From assembly GCA_040222855.1 (NCBI GenBank), contig JAVKCD010000003.1:248001-312000 (forward strand): a DNA stretch of 64,000 nt. The letters are read 5' to 3'. This stretch comes from Phycisphaeraceae bacterium (GTDB lineage: Bacteria; Planctomycetota; Phycisphaerae; Phycisphaerales; Phycisphaeraceae). This document shows, piece after piece, positions 8,117-17,068 of the stretch. The translations under genes were made by a program, and so were the position numbers. Every line of letters starts with the position of its first letter. The stretch's first letter is position 1. Under the pieces are notes generated by a model. It had not been told where the DNA came from, did no database searches, and saw nothing but the letters and a program-made list of their open reading frames with translations.

Positions 8117-8779
8117 ATGACGACCCACATCCTCCAACCACGCAAGTCGATGATCGAGCCTGCCGTCCCCATGGGACAGCTCCGCTCGCCCGGCTGGGGC
8201 TACGAGCTGGTCAAGCGATCCCTCGACATCACACTCGCCAGCGTGGGACTGCTCATCATCAGCCCCCTGCTCCTGGGATGCGCGGTCTGGATCAAGCTCG
8301 CCGATGGCGGGCCGGTCCTCTTCTGGCAGTGGCGTGCTGGTCGTGATGGCTGGCTCTTCCGACTGTGGAAGTTCCGCACCATGACCCTCGACGCCGAAGA
8401 TCGCGGGGCCCAGCTAGCGTCCGTTGGCGACCGCCGCATCCTCCCCGGATGCAGTTGGATGCGCAAGAGCCACCTCGATGAGCTACCGCAGCTGTGGAAC
8501 ATCCTCATAGGTGAAATGAGCCTGGTCGGCCCTCGACCCGAACGTCCGGAAATCATCGAGGAACTGCGCCAGGAACTGCCCCGAGTCGAGTGGCGCCTTA
8601 CCGGACCTCCAGGACTAACAGGACTTGCACAGGTCCGAAACGGTTACAGCAACGATGTGAAGGGCATGCGACGAAAGCTCGCCTTCGATCTCAAGTACCT
8701 CCGTCGACGATCCACCGTCGGCGATCTGCGTCTGCTCGTGCAGACCCTGCCCCGCTGCTGGGACCCCACCGCGTGCTGA
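8117..8779 (+). CDS. Undecaprenyl-phosphate sugar-phosphate transferase (initiating EPS transferase)
   Basis: 220 residues of the bacterial sugar transferase family, which loads the first sugar-phosphate onto undecaprenyl phosphate at the inner membrane to start exopolysaccharide synthesis. The membrane segment is LDITLASVGLLIISPLLLG. The catalytic signatures LWKFRTM, RKSHLDELPQLWNIL, EMSLVGPRPERPE and GPPGLTGLAQV are all present. It is the short monotopic form, without the N-terminal multi-helix domain of WbaP-type enzymes. An ATG at 8084 is possible, but AGGA six bases before 8117 favours the shorter form. It is the first gene of the EPS run, followed 23 bases later by the export lipoprotein. 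Confidence 0.92.
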   Translation: MTTHILQPRKSMIEPAVPMGQLRSPGWGYELVKRSLDITLASVGLLIISPLLLGCAVWIKLADGGPVLFWQWRAGRDGWLFRLWKFRTMTLDAEDRGAQLASVGDRRILPGCSWMRKSHLDELPQLWNILIGEMSLVGPRPERPEIIEELRQELPRVEWRLTGPPGLTGLAQVRNGYSNDVKGMRRKLAFDLKYLRRRSTVGDLRLLVQTLPRCWDPTAC

Positions 8780-8802
8780 GACGGCCACAGGAAGCCTTGA
8801 CC

Positions 8803-9564
8803 ATGAAGACACCAGCCCGAACACGCCAACTCGCCGCAGCCCTCGCCCTCGGACTCACCACCGCTGGCACCGTCGGCTGCCAGCCAACCTACACCGACTA
8901 CAGCGCGTTTGTCCGTGTGCCGAGGCCTGCCGTCACGGCCACGGAGTACCGCATGGCTCCACCCGACAGCATCGCCATCAGCTCAAAGCGTGTCCGCGAG
9001 ATCAATGGCGTGAATCAGCAGATCCGACCCGATGGCATGATCACACTGCCCCTGATCGGAGAGGTCTTCGTCGCCGAGAAAACACCTCTGGAACTCGGGG
9101 CTGAACTCGAAGAGCTCGCCAAGAGCTACTACAACGACGCGGACGTGACGGTCAGGGTAACCAGCTTCTCGAGTAAGAAGATCTACGTCTTTGGCGAGGT
9201 TGGCCGTTCAGGACCCTTTGCCTACAACGGCACCAACACCGTGTTCGATACCCTCGCGAGGGCACAGCCCAGCCGTCTGGCGAATCCCGAGAAGATTCAG
9301 ATCCTTCGGCCTAATCCCGACGGCACGATGCGTCGGATGATGACCGTCAACTACAACAAAATGGTCCAAAAAGGTGACACGACCCTAGACGCCGTTCTAG
9401 AGGAGAACGACGTCATTTATGTCCCACCCAGCGCCCTCGCATCCATCGGGCTTGCCGCCCAGCAACTGCTGCTGCCGCTGCTACCGGCCGCTGCTGTCGT
9501 GAACGGACCCGCAGATATCTCTGACGCGGCCGGGCGCTACAACAGCACCGAAGAAACTAACTGA
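8803..9564 (+). CDS. Polysaccharide export lipoprotein (Wza-like)
   Basis: 253 residues. The N-terminus is a lipoprotein signal with lipobox TVGC at about residues 23-26, so the protein should be anchored by a diacyl-Cys. It contains the Poly_export domain (YRMAPPDSIAIS ... IRPDGMITLPLIGEVFV, about residues 49-120). A SLBB-like segment follows (KIYVFGEVGRSGPFAYNG, about residues 127-145), then LEENDVIYVPP. Wza-type proteins form the outer-membrane channel for capsule or EPS. Here the protein is shorter than Wza, as in exosortase-associated EPS clusters. The start at 8803 is supported by GGAAG upstream and by the signal peptide. Confidence 0.92.
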   Translation: MKTPARTRQLAAALALGLTTAGTVGCQPTYTDYSAFVRVPRPAVTATEYRMAPPDSIAISSKRVREINGVNQQIRPDGMITLPLIGEVFVAEKTPLELGAELEELAKSYYNDADVTVRVTSFSSKKIYVFGEVGRSGPFAYNGTNTVFDTLARAQPSRLANPEKIQILRPNPDGTMRRMMTVNYNKMVQKGDTTLDAVLEENDVIYVPPSALASIGLAAQQLLLPLLPAAAVVNGPADISDAAGRYNSTEETN

Positions 9565-9605
9565 TCAGGCCGAAGCGCAAGAGACAAAGGGTTGAGGAAC
9601 AAGCC

Positions 9606-11273
9606 ATGACACAAAGCCAGGAACAACAGACCGCCCTCTTCGAACTCTGGGCGATCCTCCGGCGTTACCGCTGGCGCTTCGTGCTGCCATGCTTCGCCGT
9701 CATGGTCGCCGTCCTCCTGGTGAGCCTCTCGCTTCCGCGGAAGTACCGCTCAGAGGCTGTCTTCGAGAAACGCACCGACCTGGTTCTCTCGGAGATGACC
9801 AACCGTGGCGCTACCGGAGCCTTCCAGGTCCCCCGCAACTCGGTCACCGAAGAGCTTGCTGGCGAGGTCGCCATCGACCGGCTCATCACTCGCCTCGAAC
9901 CGGAACTGCGCCAGACAGGGATCATCGAAACCAGCTTTGATCGCCAGCAACTCCGTCTCGACCTTATCCGCAAGGTAACCGTCCGCTGGGACCTGGCCTC
10001 AGCACAGCTCGATCGCGTCCGCGTCGCCTATACAGGCTCCAACCCCGCCGTGACACGGATCGTCGTCAACGGACTCGTCGAACAATACCTCGAAGAAACC
10101 CGCGCTCAGATGGATAACAGGCTCAATGAGTCTGCCTCCTTCTTCCGTCAGGAACTCGCTCGCTGTCGTCAGAAGATCGAAGAAGTCGAGAACCGGATGC
10201 TCCGGTTCGAGATCGATAACGCCATCCTCCTCCCCGAGAACCCGCTCAACGTCCAGAACCAGCTCATCGAAGCCCGGCAGGAACTCGAAGAGCAGCTTGC
10301 TAAGCGAGAAGGTCTCGTTGCTCGCCTGGCGACACTCCGCGAAGGCCTGGAAACCGAGCCGCTGCGCGTTGAATCTCTCGTGATGGGCTCCAACCCATTA
10401 CGGAATGACAACTACACCAAGCTCCGCCAGCTCAACGAGCAACTCGATACCTACCTCAACGTCAACAAGATGCGTGAGCAGCACCCCGATGTCATCGGAA
10501 TCAAGCAGCAGATCGCCATGGCAGAGGAACGACTCGAAGCGATCGACTCCGAAGTCGTCACCGCACGCAATCTCATACCAAACCCCAAGCGCACCGAGAT
10601 GGAGCTGTCGCTGGCTCGCTCCGAAGGCGAGTTACAGTCGATCGATGACACCATCGCTTCGGTCCGCGGTTCTCTCGAACATCTAGGCGCTACCTCAGCA
10701 GATATGTTCCCCGCTCGCAGCGAGTACCGAAAGCTCGAGCGTGAACTCACCGAGGCTCGTGGCGACTTGCTGTTCTGGGAGTCCAACCTGCGCCGGGTCG
10801 ATCTCGCACTCGCAGCAGAAAATGGCAACCGCGGCATCCAACTCGCCTTCATCAAGCGCGCCGGGGCTGCCTGGAAACCCGTCTCTCCTGATCTGACTCA
10901 GGTCCTGATGGCCTGCGTGCTCCTCGGCGTGATAGCTGGCTCGCTAGGCGTTTTCTTTGCTTACCGCACCGAAGCCACCTACCACGACGGTAACGTCCTC
11001 GCCGCCGACCTCGGCCTTCCGCTCATCGGGTCCGTCGGCGAAGTCATCACCCGGGGCCAGCGACGCACGCGACGCTTCCGGCGACTGGTGCTCTACCCGA
11101 CACAGGCCGTCGTGATGGTTGCCGTTCTCCTCGGCGTCGGTGCCCTGCTCTATCTGGACCTCGAAAAACCTCACGTCTTCGCCCTCCGCGGAACCGAGGC
11201 CATCGAAGAACCCCGCGTAACTCAAAAGAACACCGTGACGGCGACGCCGTCCAATCCAAGCGAGGTCGAGTAA
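9606..11273 (+). CDS. EPS chain-length determinant protein (Wzz/PCP family)
   Basis: 555 residues. Transmembrane segments lie at about 20-38, near 430-452 and near 497-514. Between the first two is a long, Glu/Arg-rich, mostly coiled-coil periplasmic region (about residues 150-410). The N-terminal Wzz pattern, ELWAILRRYRWRFVLP followed by the first helix and SLPRKYRSEAVFE, is clear. The cytoplasmic end lacks a kinase domain, which is encoded separately three genes on. In known systems this protein sets polymer length and recruits the BY-kinase. Three membrane segments instead of two is a common variant in exosortase-associated clusters. Confidence 0.9.
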   Translation: MTQSQEQQTALFELWAILRRYRWRFVLPCFAVMVAVLLVSLSLPRKYRSEAVFEKRTDLVLSEMTNRGATGAFQVPRNSVTEELAGEVAIDRLITRLEPELRQTGIIETSFDRQQLRLDLIRKVTVRWDLASAQLDRVRVAYTGSNPAVTRIVVNGLVEQYLEETRAQMDNRLNESASFFRQELARCRQKIEEVENRMLRFEIDNAILLPENPLNVQNQLIEARQELEEQLAKREGLVARLATLREGLETEPLRVESLVMGSNPLRNDNYTKLRQLNEQLDTYLNVNKMREQHPDVIGIKQQIAMAEERLEAIDSEVVTARNLIPNPKRTEMELSLARSEGELQSIDDTIASVRGSLEHLGATSADMFPARSEYRKLERELTEARGDLLFWESNLRRVDLALAAENGNRGIQLAFIKRAGAAWKPVSPDLTQVLMACVLLGVIAGSLGVFFAYRTEATYHDGNVLAADLGLPLIGSVGEVITRGQRRTRRFRRLVLYPTQAVVMVAVLLGVGALLYLDLEKPHVFALRGTEAIEEPRVTQKNTVTATPSNPSEVE

Positions 11274-11276
11274 GCC

Positions 11277-12188
11277 ATGTACGAAGACTTCTTCCAGTTC
11301 AAACAACTACCCTTCGAGAATAACCCCGACCCGAGGTTCTTCTACGACAGCGAGCAGCACCGCGAGGCTCTTGCCGCCATCGAGTACACCATCCGCTTGC
11401 GCAAGGGCATCGTCCTGATCACCGGCGAGATCGGCTCGGGTAAGACCACGATCGGTCGCACCATGCTCTCACGCTGTGGCGACCAGACCACCATCGCTCA
11501 GATCGTGCACGCCCACGCCGACCGCGCCGACCTGATCGCCCATGTCCTTCGTGCCATTGGCGTCACACCACCCGAAGGCGCAAGCCACGCCCGCCTCCTT
11601 GAAACACTCCAAGACGTGCTCATCGAGCACGCCCGTCAGCGTCGCCCGGTTGTTCTGTTCGTCGATGAGGCCCAGAACCTCACCGATCAGTCTCTTGAAG
11701 AGCTCCGGCTCATCAGCAACTTCGACACCAACACCATCAAGCTGCTCCAACTTGTCCTCGTCGGCCAACCCGAACTCCGTGATCGCATCGCCAGCCCCAA
11801 GCTCTTGGCCCTACGGCAGCGGATCGTCCTGGCCAAGCAGCTCCGAGCTATGAACCGTCGCGATACCGGGGCCTACATCGATCACCGCATCCGCGCGGCC
11901 AGCCTGGATCCTGACCAGATTTTCGTTGAGTTCGACGATTCGGCCAAGGATGAGGTCTTCAGCTACGCCCGAGGGACCCCTCGGCTAATCAATGTAGTGT
12001 GCGATAACGCGCTACTCATGAGTTACGTTCGAGAAAGTACACGGGTCTCAGCCGATATCGTTAGGGCTGTCATCGACGACATGCTGCCGAGCTTCGGTGA
12101 ACCGGTTGTGCGGCCGGTAAGCGCCCGGACTGAATGGACAGCACCCAGAGTAGGGACACGATCGTGGGATACATCTTTGACGCTCTAA
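11277..12188 (+). CDS. ExeA-like AAA ATPase of the exosortase-associated EPS cluster
   Basis: 303 residues. The opening MYEDFFQFKQLPFENNPDP is the hallmark of ExeA/GspA-type ATPases; the Walker A is GEIGSGKT at residues 50-57 and the Walker B is VVLFVDEAQNL. The distal part has GTPRLINVVCDNALL, the sensor-2-like motif of this family. It lies three bases after the chain-length gene and directly before the kinase, the same order as in exosortase A-linked EPS operons. Its role there is not well defined; assembly of the export complex is the usual suggestion. No peptidoglycan-binding domain follows. Confidence 0.9.
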   Translation: MYEDFFQFKQLPFENNPDPRFFYDSEQHREALAAIEYTIRLRKGIVLITGEIGSGKTTIGRTMLSRCGDQTTIAQIVHAHADRADLIAHVLRAIGVTPPEGASHARLLETLQDVLIEHARQRRPVVLFVDEAQNLTDQSLEELRLISNFDTNTIKLLQLVLVGQPELRDRIASPKLLALRQRIVLAKQLRAMNRRDTGAYIDHRIRAASLDPDQIFVEFDDSAKDEVFSYARGTPRLINVVCDNALLMSYVRESTRVSADIVRAVIDDMLPSFGEPVVRPVSARTEWTAPRVGTRSWDTSLTL

Positions 12189-13192
12189 AAAGGTCCGAGG
12201 GCAACGACGACCACGGTCAGCCTGACGCCCGCGAAGGCGTCGAGCGCCCCGCCGTGCCACCGCCTGCTCAGGACACCGCGCCCGCCAACGAACCCCGTGC
12301 CACCGGTCCGTTCTCAACCATCTTCGAGGACGCAGACCTCACCGATGGACTCGACGGTAAGACCCAGCAGGCCTACGCCTTCACCGAAACACCTCAGTCA
12401 CAAACCACCGATCAAGAAACCGAAATCGAAGATGACTTCGCGCCACTGGGCGCGATCGGTGCCGACGACCACCAAGCCGTCACGCGCTTCGACGACCGCG
12501 TCGTCGTCGCCACCGAACCCAGCTCAAGGGCCTCCGAAGAGTACCGGCTCATTCGTACCTCCCTCCTGGCTCGTTGGGAGCAGCGAAGAAACCTCGTCCA
12601 CACCATCACCAGCGCCACGCCCCAGGAAGGCAAGACCATCACCAGCCTGAACCTCGGGCTGAGCCTCGCTGAACTCCACGAGCGACGCACCATCGTGATC
12701 GAAGCCGATCTCCGCCTCCCCTCGTTCGAGGACATGCTGCACATCGGTTCCACCACCGGGCTGCTCGCCTATCTCCGCAATCAGGCCACCGCCGAACAGA
12801 TCATCGAGACCGTCCCTGGCAGCAACCTATCGGTCATCACCGCTGGGGGGCGAGCCGGACGCAATGCCGTAAGCCTTCTCGGCTCGGGACGAATGAAGAG
12901 CCTCCTAAGCATGCTCCGCACCCGGTACGACCACATCATTATCGACACCCCGCCAGCACTCGACCTCGCCGACGCAGGCATCCTTGGCGGGTTCTCTGAT
13001 GAAGTGCTCCTGGTCGCTCGCATGCGTCTCACCCCGCGTCCGCTCATCGAGCAGGCCGTCCGCGTGCTCCGGAGCTACCACACACCCATCGGCGGCGTGA
13101 TCGCCACCGACCAGGAAGAGGTCACGGCCGCTTACAGCTACGCCTACAGCTACCGTTATCGATACGTCGATCAGCTACGCGAAGCCGCCTGA
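12164..13192 (+). CDS. Bacterial tyrosine kinase (BY-kinase, CpsD/CapB type)
   Basis: About 342 residues from GTG 12164. The opening GYIFDALKRSEG is how these cytosolic kinases start. The central domain has Walker A TPQEGKT (about residues 151-157), Walker A' IVIEADLRLP and Walker B HIIIDTPPALDLAD. The C-terminal cluster YSYAYSYRYRYVDQL supplies several tyrosines for autophosphorylation. In known systems it phosphorylates itself and works with the Wzz-like protein to control polymerisation. The gene overlaps the preceding ATPase by 25 bases. An in-frame ATG at 12134 would add ten residues, but the GTG start agrees with the family. Confidence 0.9.
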   Translation: MGYIFDALKRSEGNDDHGQPDAREGVERPAVPPPAQDTAPANEPRATGPFSTIFEDADLTDGLDGKTQQAYAFTETPQSQTTDQETEIEDDFAPLGAIGADDHQAVTRFDDRVVVATEPSSRASEEYRLIRTSLLARWEQRRNLVHTITSATPQEGKTITSLNLGLSLAELHERRTIVIEADLRLPSFEDMLHIGSTTGLLAYLRNQATAEQIIETVPGSNLSVITAGGRAGRNAVSLLGSGRMKSLLSMLRTRYDHIIIDTPPALDLADAGILGGFSDEVLLVARMRLTPRPLIEQAVRVLRSYHTPIGGVIATDQEEVTAAYSYAYSYRYRYVDQLREAA

Positions 13193-13212
13193 ACACGCAC
13201 CAGCAGGAACGG

Positions 13213-13902
13213 ATGATGCCGACCCAGGACGACAACACGACCCGGACACAACTCCCGGTACCGGTCCGCCGCGCCGCCCAGAAGCGCCGCGTCCTGATGC
13301 TCGCCAACACCCTCCCCGATCCTCAGGGAAAACCAGCGGCACGGCGCGTCAGCGCGCTCATCGACACGCTCGCCGATATCTGCGACCTCCATCTCACCAT
13401 CCTCGCGACCGGTAAACTCCACCTCCGCGCCTGGCAGCACGCCCAGCAGCGATGTGCCGCCATGACTGTCGAACCCATCGACGCCATGCACCGCCGCGAC
13501 CTGACACTATCGAGAACCGTGCACCGCTGGCAACAGGAAGGCCACTTCCCCATCGTCCTGAGCTGCAGCGCTAAACTCTGGCCAGCCATCCGCTGGTTCC
13601 GCCAGAGTCTGGTCGTCTCGGACCTTGAACCCGAAGCCCAGGCCTGCCTCGATTCCGAGACCGGCGAACCACAGCCCAATGCCGGTGCCCGACGAATCTA
13701 TAAAGACATCTGCCGGTCCGCCGAACGCTCTGGCATGGCCATTGTGGGCACCCGAGCCCAGACGACACCCCTCCTGACACGGGCCGGTCGCAGCATCATC
13801 CTCCCCTCCGAGCACCTTGCCCAGCTCCCCAGCATCCTCGAAGCCTTCGAGCCCGCCGAACACCGCCGGGCCTCGGCCCGACCGCTCGCACGAGCAGCCT
13901 GA
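13213..13902 (+). CDS. Short glycosyltransferase-like protein of the EPS cluster
   Basis: 229 residues. The segment KRRVLMLANTLPDPQGKPAARR (about residues 24-45) followed by LHLTILATG matches the first beta strand and loop of GT4-type glycosyltransferases. It is closest to the exosortase-associated 'stp1' class, where the loop reads P-x-P-x-x-K-G-D. A second Rossmann-like strand pattern appears later (GMAIVGTRAQTTPLL). Full-length enzymes have about 400 residues. This one stops after roughly the N-terminal domain and lacks the C-terminal donor-binding domain with its E-x7-E motif. It could be an intact short variant, an accessory subunit or a decayed enzyme; the frame is open with good codon use. 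AGGA precedes the ATG at 13213. Confidence 0.55.
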   Translation: MMPTQDDNTTRTQLPVPVRRAAQKRRVLMLANTLPDPQGKPAARRVSALIDTLADICDLHLTILATGKLHLRAWQHAQQRCAAMTVEPIDAMHRRDLTLSRTVHRWQQEGHFPIVLSCSAKLWPAIRWFRQSLVVSDLEPEAQACLDSETGEPQPNAGARRIYKDICRSAERSGMAIVGTRAQTTPLLTRAGRSIILPSEHLAQLPSILEAFEPAEHRRASARPLARAA

Positions 13903-13951
13903 GCCCCCACTCACGGTCAGACGCTGGCAGTCCACAGAGCACCCGCCTAGC

Positions 13952-14713
13952 ATGAAGGCTATGGCGAACGCCTCAAAACAACACTTGTCAATGCGCCGCT
14001 CCGGAGCCCTTGCCGTCGTCATGGTCGGCATCTTCCTCGGCTCCCTGGGCATCGCATCGCTCCTCACCACCAACCGCGAGCATGACTTTGACTCGCTGCC
14101 TATCACGACACCACCATCCAGTAATCAGGCAGAACCCTTAGCCGAACCAACCAACACGTCAGGTCAACTCGCCCCCCGGTGGATCGGCCTGGGCGGACTG
14201 GATATCCCCACTCCAGCCACATGGAATACGGTCGATAAATCTCTGGACCCCTCCTGGGCTCAGCTCACCGAGCAGAGCGTGATTCTCGCTGATCCCAACC
14301 GGCCTACTCGACGCCTGCGCATCGGCTACATCAACACACCAGAAGGCACCAGCGCTGCGGAGGTCTACGACACGCTCCTTGGCGAAGACAAACCTTACTT
14401 CGAGCCCATCGAGAGCAACCTCCGACCGTTCCTCACATCCACTCACTCTGGCGGGGTCCTCGCCAAAGAGGTCCAGATCCGCATCCAGTCCGATGACGGC
14501 TCCATCGACCGCCTTGCCAACAGCCTCATCGCCATCTGTGTGATGAGCCGCAACAACGACGGCCGCCGCTTCTGGCTGATCTACTTCTCCGACCTGCTCC
14601 CCGATGGAGCGCAAGGCCAGAAGCTCGCCCGCGAAGGCTACGCCCTGGTCACGCTCGCTGGCCGCTATGCAAGACCCACCAACGATGCGACGACGGAGAT
14701 TAGCACCCCGTGA
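13952..14713 (+). CDS. Membrane-anchored protein of unknown function, EPS-adjacent
   Basis: About 253 residues, not recognised. One N-terminal transmembrane helix (about residues 17-38, ALAVVMVGIFLGSLGIASLL) is followed by a Ser/Pro/Thr-rich linker and a folded domain of about 165 residues starting at WIGLGGLDIPTPATWN. The alternation of strands with PxxWN near the start and a final WLIYFSD...LVTLAGRY recalls PsbP/DcrB-like folds, but this is only an impression. The stop overlaps the GTG of the next gene by four bases (GTGA), so the two are probably translated together. The ATG at 13961 is an alternative start. It lies between the EPS genes and phoH. Confidence 0.65.
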   Translation: MKAMANASKQHLSMRRSGALAVVMVGIFLGSLGIASLLTTNREHDFDSLPITTPPSSNQAEPLAEPTNTSGQLAPRWIGLGGLDIPTPATWNTVDKSLDPSWAQLTEQSVILADPNRPTRRLRIGYINTPEGTSAAEVYDTLLGEDKPYFEPIESNLRPFLTSTHSGGVLAKEVQIRIQSDDGSIDRLANSLIAICVMSRNNDGRRFWLIYFSDLLPDGAQGQKLAREGYALVTLAGRYARPTNDATTEISTP

Positions 14714-15993
14714 TTCACCTCCGCCTGCGTCACTTCGCCACCCTGATCCTCAGTCTGCTCGTGCTCATCACCCCCAGTGTCACAGCCACAACATGGTCCG
14801 AACCCATGTTTGGTATCAGCCTCGACCTGCCCGACAACGCTCACTACGTCGAGCAGACTGACGATGGCGCCCTCATCAAAGTCGTAGGCGAAGGCTCCGC
14901 AGCCGCCAGTCTCCATCTCGAACAACAGGATCAGGACACCATCCTCCCCGCTATCACCAACCGAGCCCTCGGTCAGATCGGCTTCGGTGCGAGTCAACCC
15001 ACCATCCTCGAAGAATCCCCGCTGCGCACCACCATCGCTGGCCACCGAGCCCATTGGTGGACCGTCCGCGTCAGCTCGGAGAAACGCGGCGAGTTCTATC
15101 TCGCCCAGGCCTTCATCATGCTCACCCCCCGCCGCGTTGCCGTTATCCAATCCGAGGCCGACTGGCCCGACGCTGATCGCGGCCGCGAACTCTTCGACCA
15201 ACTCGTCAACAGTTTCGCCGTCAGAGATCAGCAGGAACTCGCCCAGGAACACCGCCAGCGTCTCGAACGCGGACGCCAGTGGATCGACGCCGTCGTTCCC
15301 GCCATGAACCAGACCATCACCACACCCACCACCTCGTGGTTCCTCATCGAACTCCAGGGCGAAGCCATCGGATACGAACGACACGTCATCAAACCCGCCA
15401 CCGAACTAGGTATCGAAGGCATTAGCGTCGAGCACCGCAGACGCGTGGACCACAAATCCACGATCCAAGACAGCGTTATCCGAGCCTTCGCCTCCGCCGA
15501 CACCACCGTCGAAGTGTGGGAATCACGCTCAAGCATCAAACAGATCGACAACACCGCCGCACCCTACTACAGCAAAGCCATCACCGCCGTGCGCACCGGT
15601 GAAACGCTCGTCATTACCATCGAAGACCCCGACCGTACCGCCCAGACCCAACACGCCATCCCGCCCATCGCCTACCTCCCCATGGCCCACCAGCTCGCCA
15701 TGACGACCGGCTGGCAGGACCTGCTCAGCGACCCCGTTGCCTACTACAGCTACTACCTACCCGTCGAATCCATGACCTTCGCCCTCGCCGAAGCTCATCA
15801 AGCCAGCAACGGATATCAGGTGATGCTCTACCCAGCCCCGCGCAGAGCCGCGCAGAATCTTCACTTCGACAACGCTGGCCAACTCCTCGAACACACGACA
15901 CCCGATGGCCGCAGCCTACGCCACGTGCAGGCCTCGGAGATCGAGGCCGCCTTTGCTGGCAACCGCCGCATGGAGGGTGCCGGTGCACGCTGA
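14710..15993 (+). CDS. Secreted protein of unknown function, EPS-adjacent
   Basis: 427 residues, not recognised. A signal peptide spans about residues 1-27 (hydrophobic LILSLLVLITPSVTA). It begins with GTG at 14710, overlapping the previous stop (GTGA), and its end overlaps phoH by 11 bases. There appear to be two parts. The first (about 28-180) opens with MFGISLDLPDNAHYV and resembles the folded part of its upstream neighbour in style. The second (about 200-427) contains SWFLIELQGEAIGYERHVI and several WESRSS/YYSY stretches, like sheets found in periplasmic proteins of unknown type. No catalytic motif seen. Export across the inner membrane is well supported; function is not. Confidence 0.7.
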   Translation: MIHLRLRHFATLILSLLVLITPSVTATTWSEPMFGISLDLPDNAHYVEQTDDGALIKVVGEGSAAASLHLEQQDQDTILPAITNRALGQIGFGASQPTILEESPLRTTIAGHRAHWWTVRVSSEKRGEFYLAQAFIMLTPRRVAVIQSEADWPDADRGRELFDQLVNSFAVRDQQELAQEHRQRLERGRQWIDAVVPAMNQTITTPTTSWFLIELQGEAIGYERHVIKPATELGIEGISVEHRRRVDHKSTIQDSVIRAFASADTTVEVWESRSSIKQIDNTAAPYYSKAITAVRTGETLVITIEDPDRTAQTQHAIPPIAYLPMAHQLAMTTGWQDLLSDPVAYYSYYLPVESMTFALAEAHQASNGYQVMLYPAPRRAAQNLHFDNAGQLLEHTTPDGRSLRHVQASEIEAAFAGNRRMEGAGAR

Positions 15994-16984
15994 GATCCAA
16001 CTCGACAGCCAACCCGATGTTCGACTCGCTATCACGGGACCCGAGGAGCGCAATCTCAAACTCCTCCGCGAAGCCCTAGGCGTCACCATTATCGCGCGAT
16101 CACACACCATCCGTATCTCCGGCGAACCCGGTCCTGTCCGCCGCGCCGCCGCCACCCTCAAAGAGCTCATCGAACGGGCCCGAACCGACAATCCCATGGA
16201 CCGCCAGGCCCTGCTCGAACGCATCGCCTGGGCACCACCCACCAGCGACATGTCCGATGAAGCCCCGACCTTCGCCACCGACCACCTCGACGTCTACCTC
16301 GGCAGCAAACCCATCCGCGGCATCACCGAAGGCCAGCGAGGCTACCTCCACGCCATGAGCCAGCACGACCTCACCTTCTGCACCGGCCCCGCTGGCACCG
16401 GCAAGACCTACCTCGCCGTCGCAGCCGCCGTCGCCATGCTCAAGAAAGGGCTCGTTCGCAAACTCGTCCTCGCCCGACCCGCCGTCGAAGCCGGCGAACG
16501 ACTCGGCTTTCTACCCGGCACCATGCAGGACAAGGTCAACCCCTACCTCCGCCCCCTCCTCGATGCCCTTCAGGACATGATGGCCTTCGAGCAAGTCCAA
16601 CGCTTCATCGCCTCGGACCTCATCGAAGTAATCCCCCTCGCCTTCATGCGCGGACGCACCCTCAATCACTCATGGATCATCCTCGATGAAGCCCAGAACA
16701 CCACCCGCGGTCAGATGATGATGTTCCTCACCCGTCTCGGCCACGGCTCCAAGATGGTCATCACCGGCGACACCTCCCAGATCGATCTCGATGACCCGCG
16801 CGACTCCGGCCTCATCGACGCTGTCCGACGGCTCAGACGCACCGATGGCGTCTCCATGGTCACCCTCGGCAAGACCGACATCGTCCGCCACGGTCTCGTC
16901 CAGCGGATTATCGACGCCTACGAGCCTCTCCAGCGTCAACACCCCGATCAAAACGGCATAAACGCCGATGATCACCCCCAATAG
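15983..16984 (+). CDS. PhoH-family ATPase
   Basis: 333 residues, normal for PhoH/YbeZ. The N-terminal KH-like segment (about 1-75) is followed by the P-loop GPAGTGKT at residues 135-142, RPAVEAGERLGFLPG, Walker B IILDEAQNTTRGQM (Asp235) and VITGDTSQIDLD. In E. coli YbeZ acts with YbeY in rRNA processing and ribosome quality control; RNA binding fits the KH-like start. The GTG at 15983 is chosen because GGAGGG lies about 7-12 bases upstream and the family sequence begins here; it overlaps the upstream gene by 11 bases. The PgpH-like gene follows 84 bases on, as in many bacteria, but the expected ybeY is absent. Confidence 0.93.
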   Translation: MHAEIQLDSQPDVRLAITGPEERNLKLLREALGVTIIARSHTIRISGEPGPVRRAAATLKELIERARTDNPMDRQALLERIAWAPPTSDMSDEAPTFATDHLDVYLGSKPIRGITEGQRGYLHAMSQHDLTFCTGPAGTGKTYLAVAAAVAMLKKGLVRKLVLARPAVEAGERLGFLPGTMQDKVNPYLRPLLDALQDMMAFEQVQRFIASDLIEVIPLAFMRGRTLNHSWIILDEAQNTTRGQMMMFLTRLGHGSKMVITGDTSQIDLDDPRDSGLIDAVRRLRRTDGVSMVTLGKTDIVRHGLVQRIIDAYEPLQRQHPDQNGINADDHPQ

Positions 16985-17068
16985 GCAACTTCTCACACCC
17001 CATTGCCCCCCCATCCCAAGGTCCGATAGACTAGGCATGTTCCCCGAAGCACGGAGCCCCTCTGGCCC

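Noticed and set aside
13817-13951. N-terminal extension of the membrane protein at 13952
   Set aside because: It overlaps the previous gene, is Ser/Pro-rich and would put 45 residues before an obvious membrane anchor.
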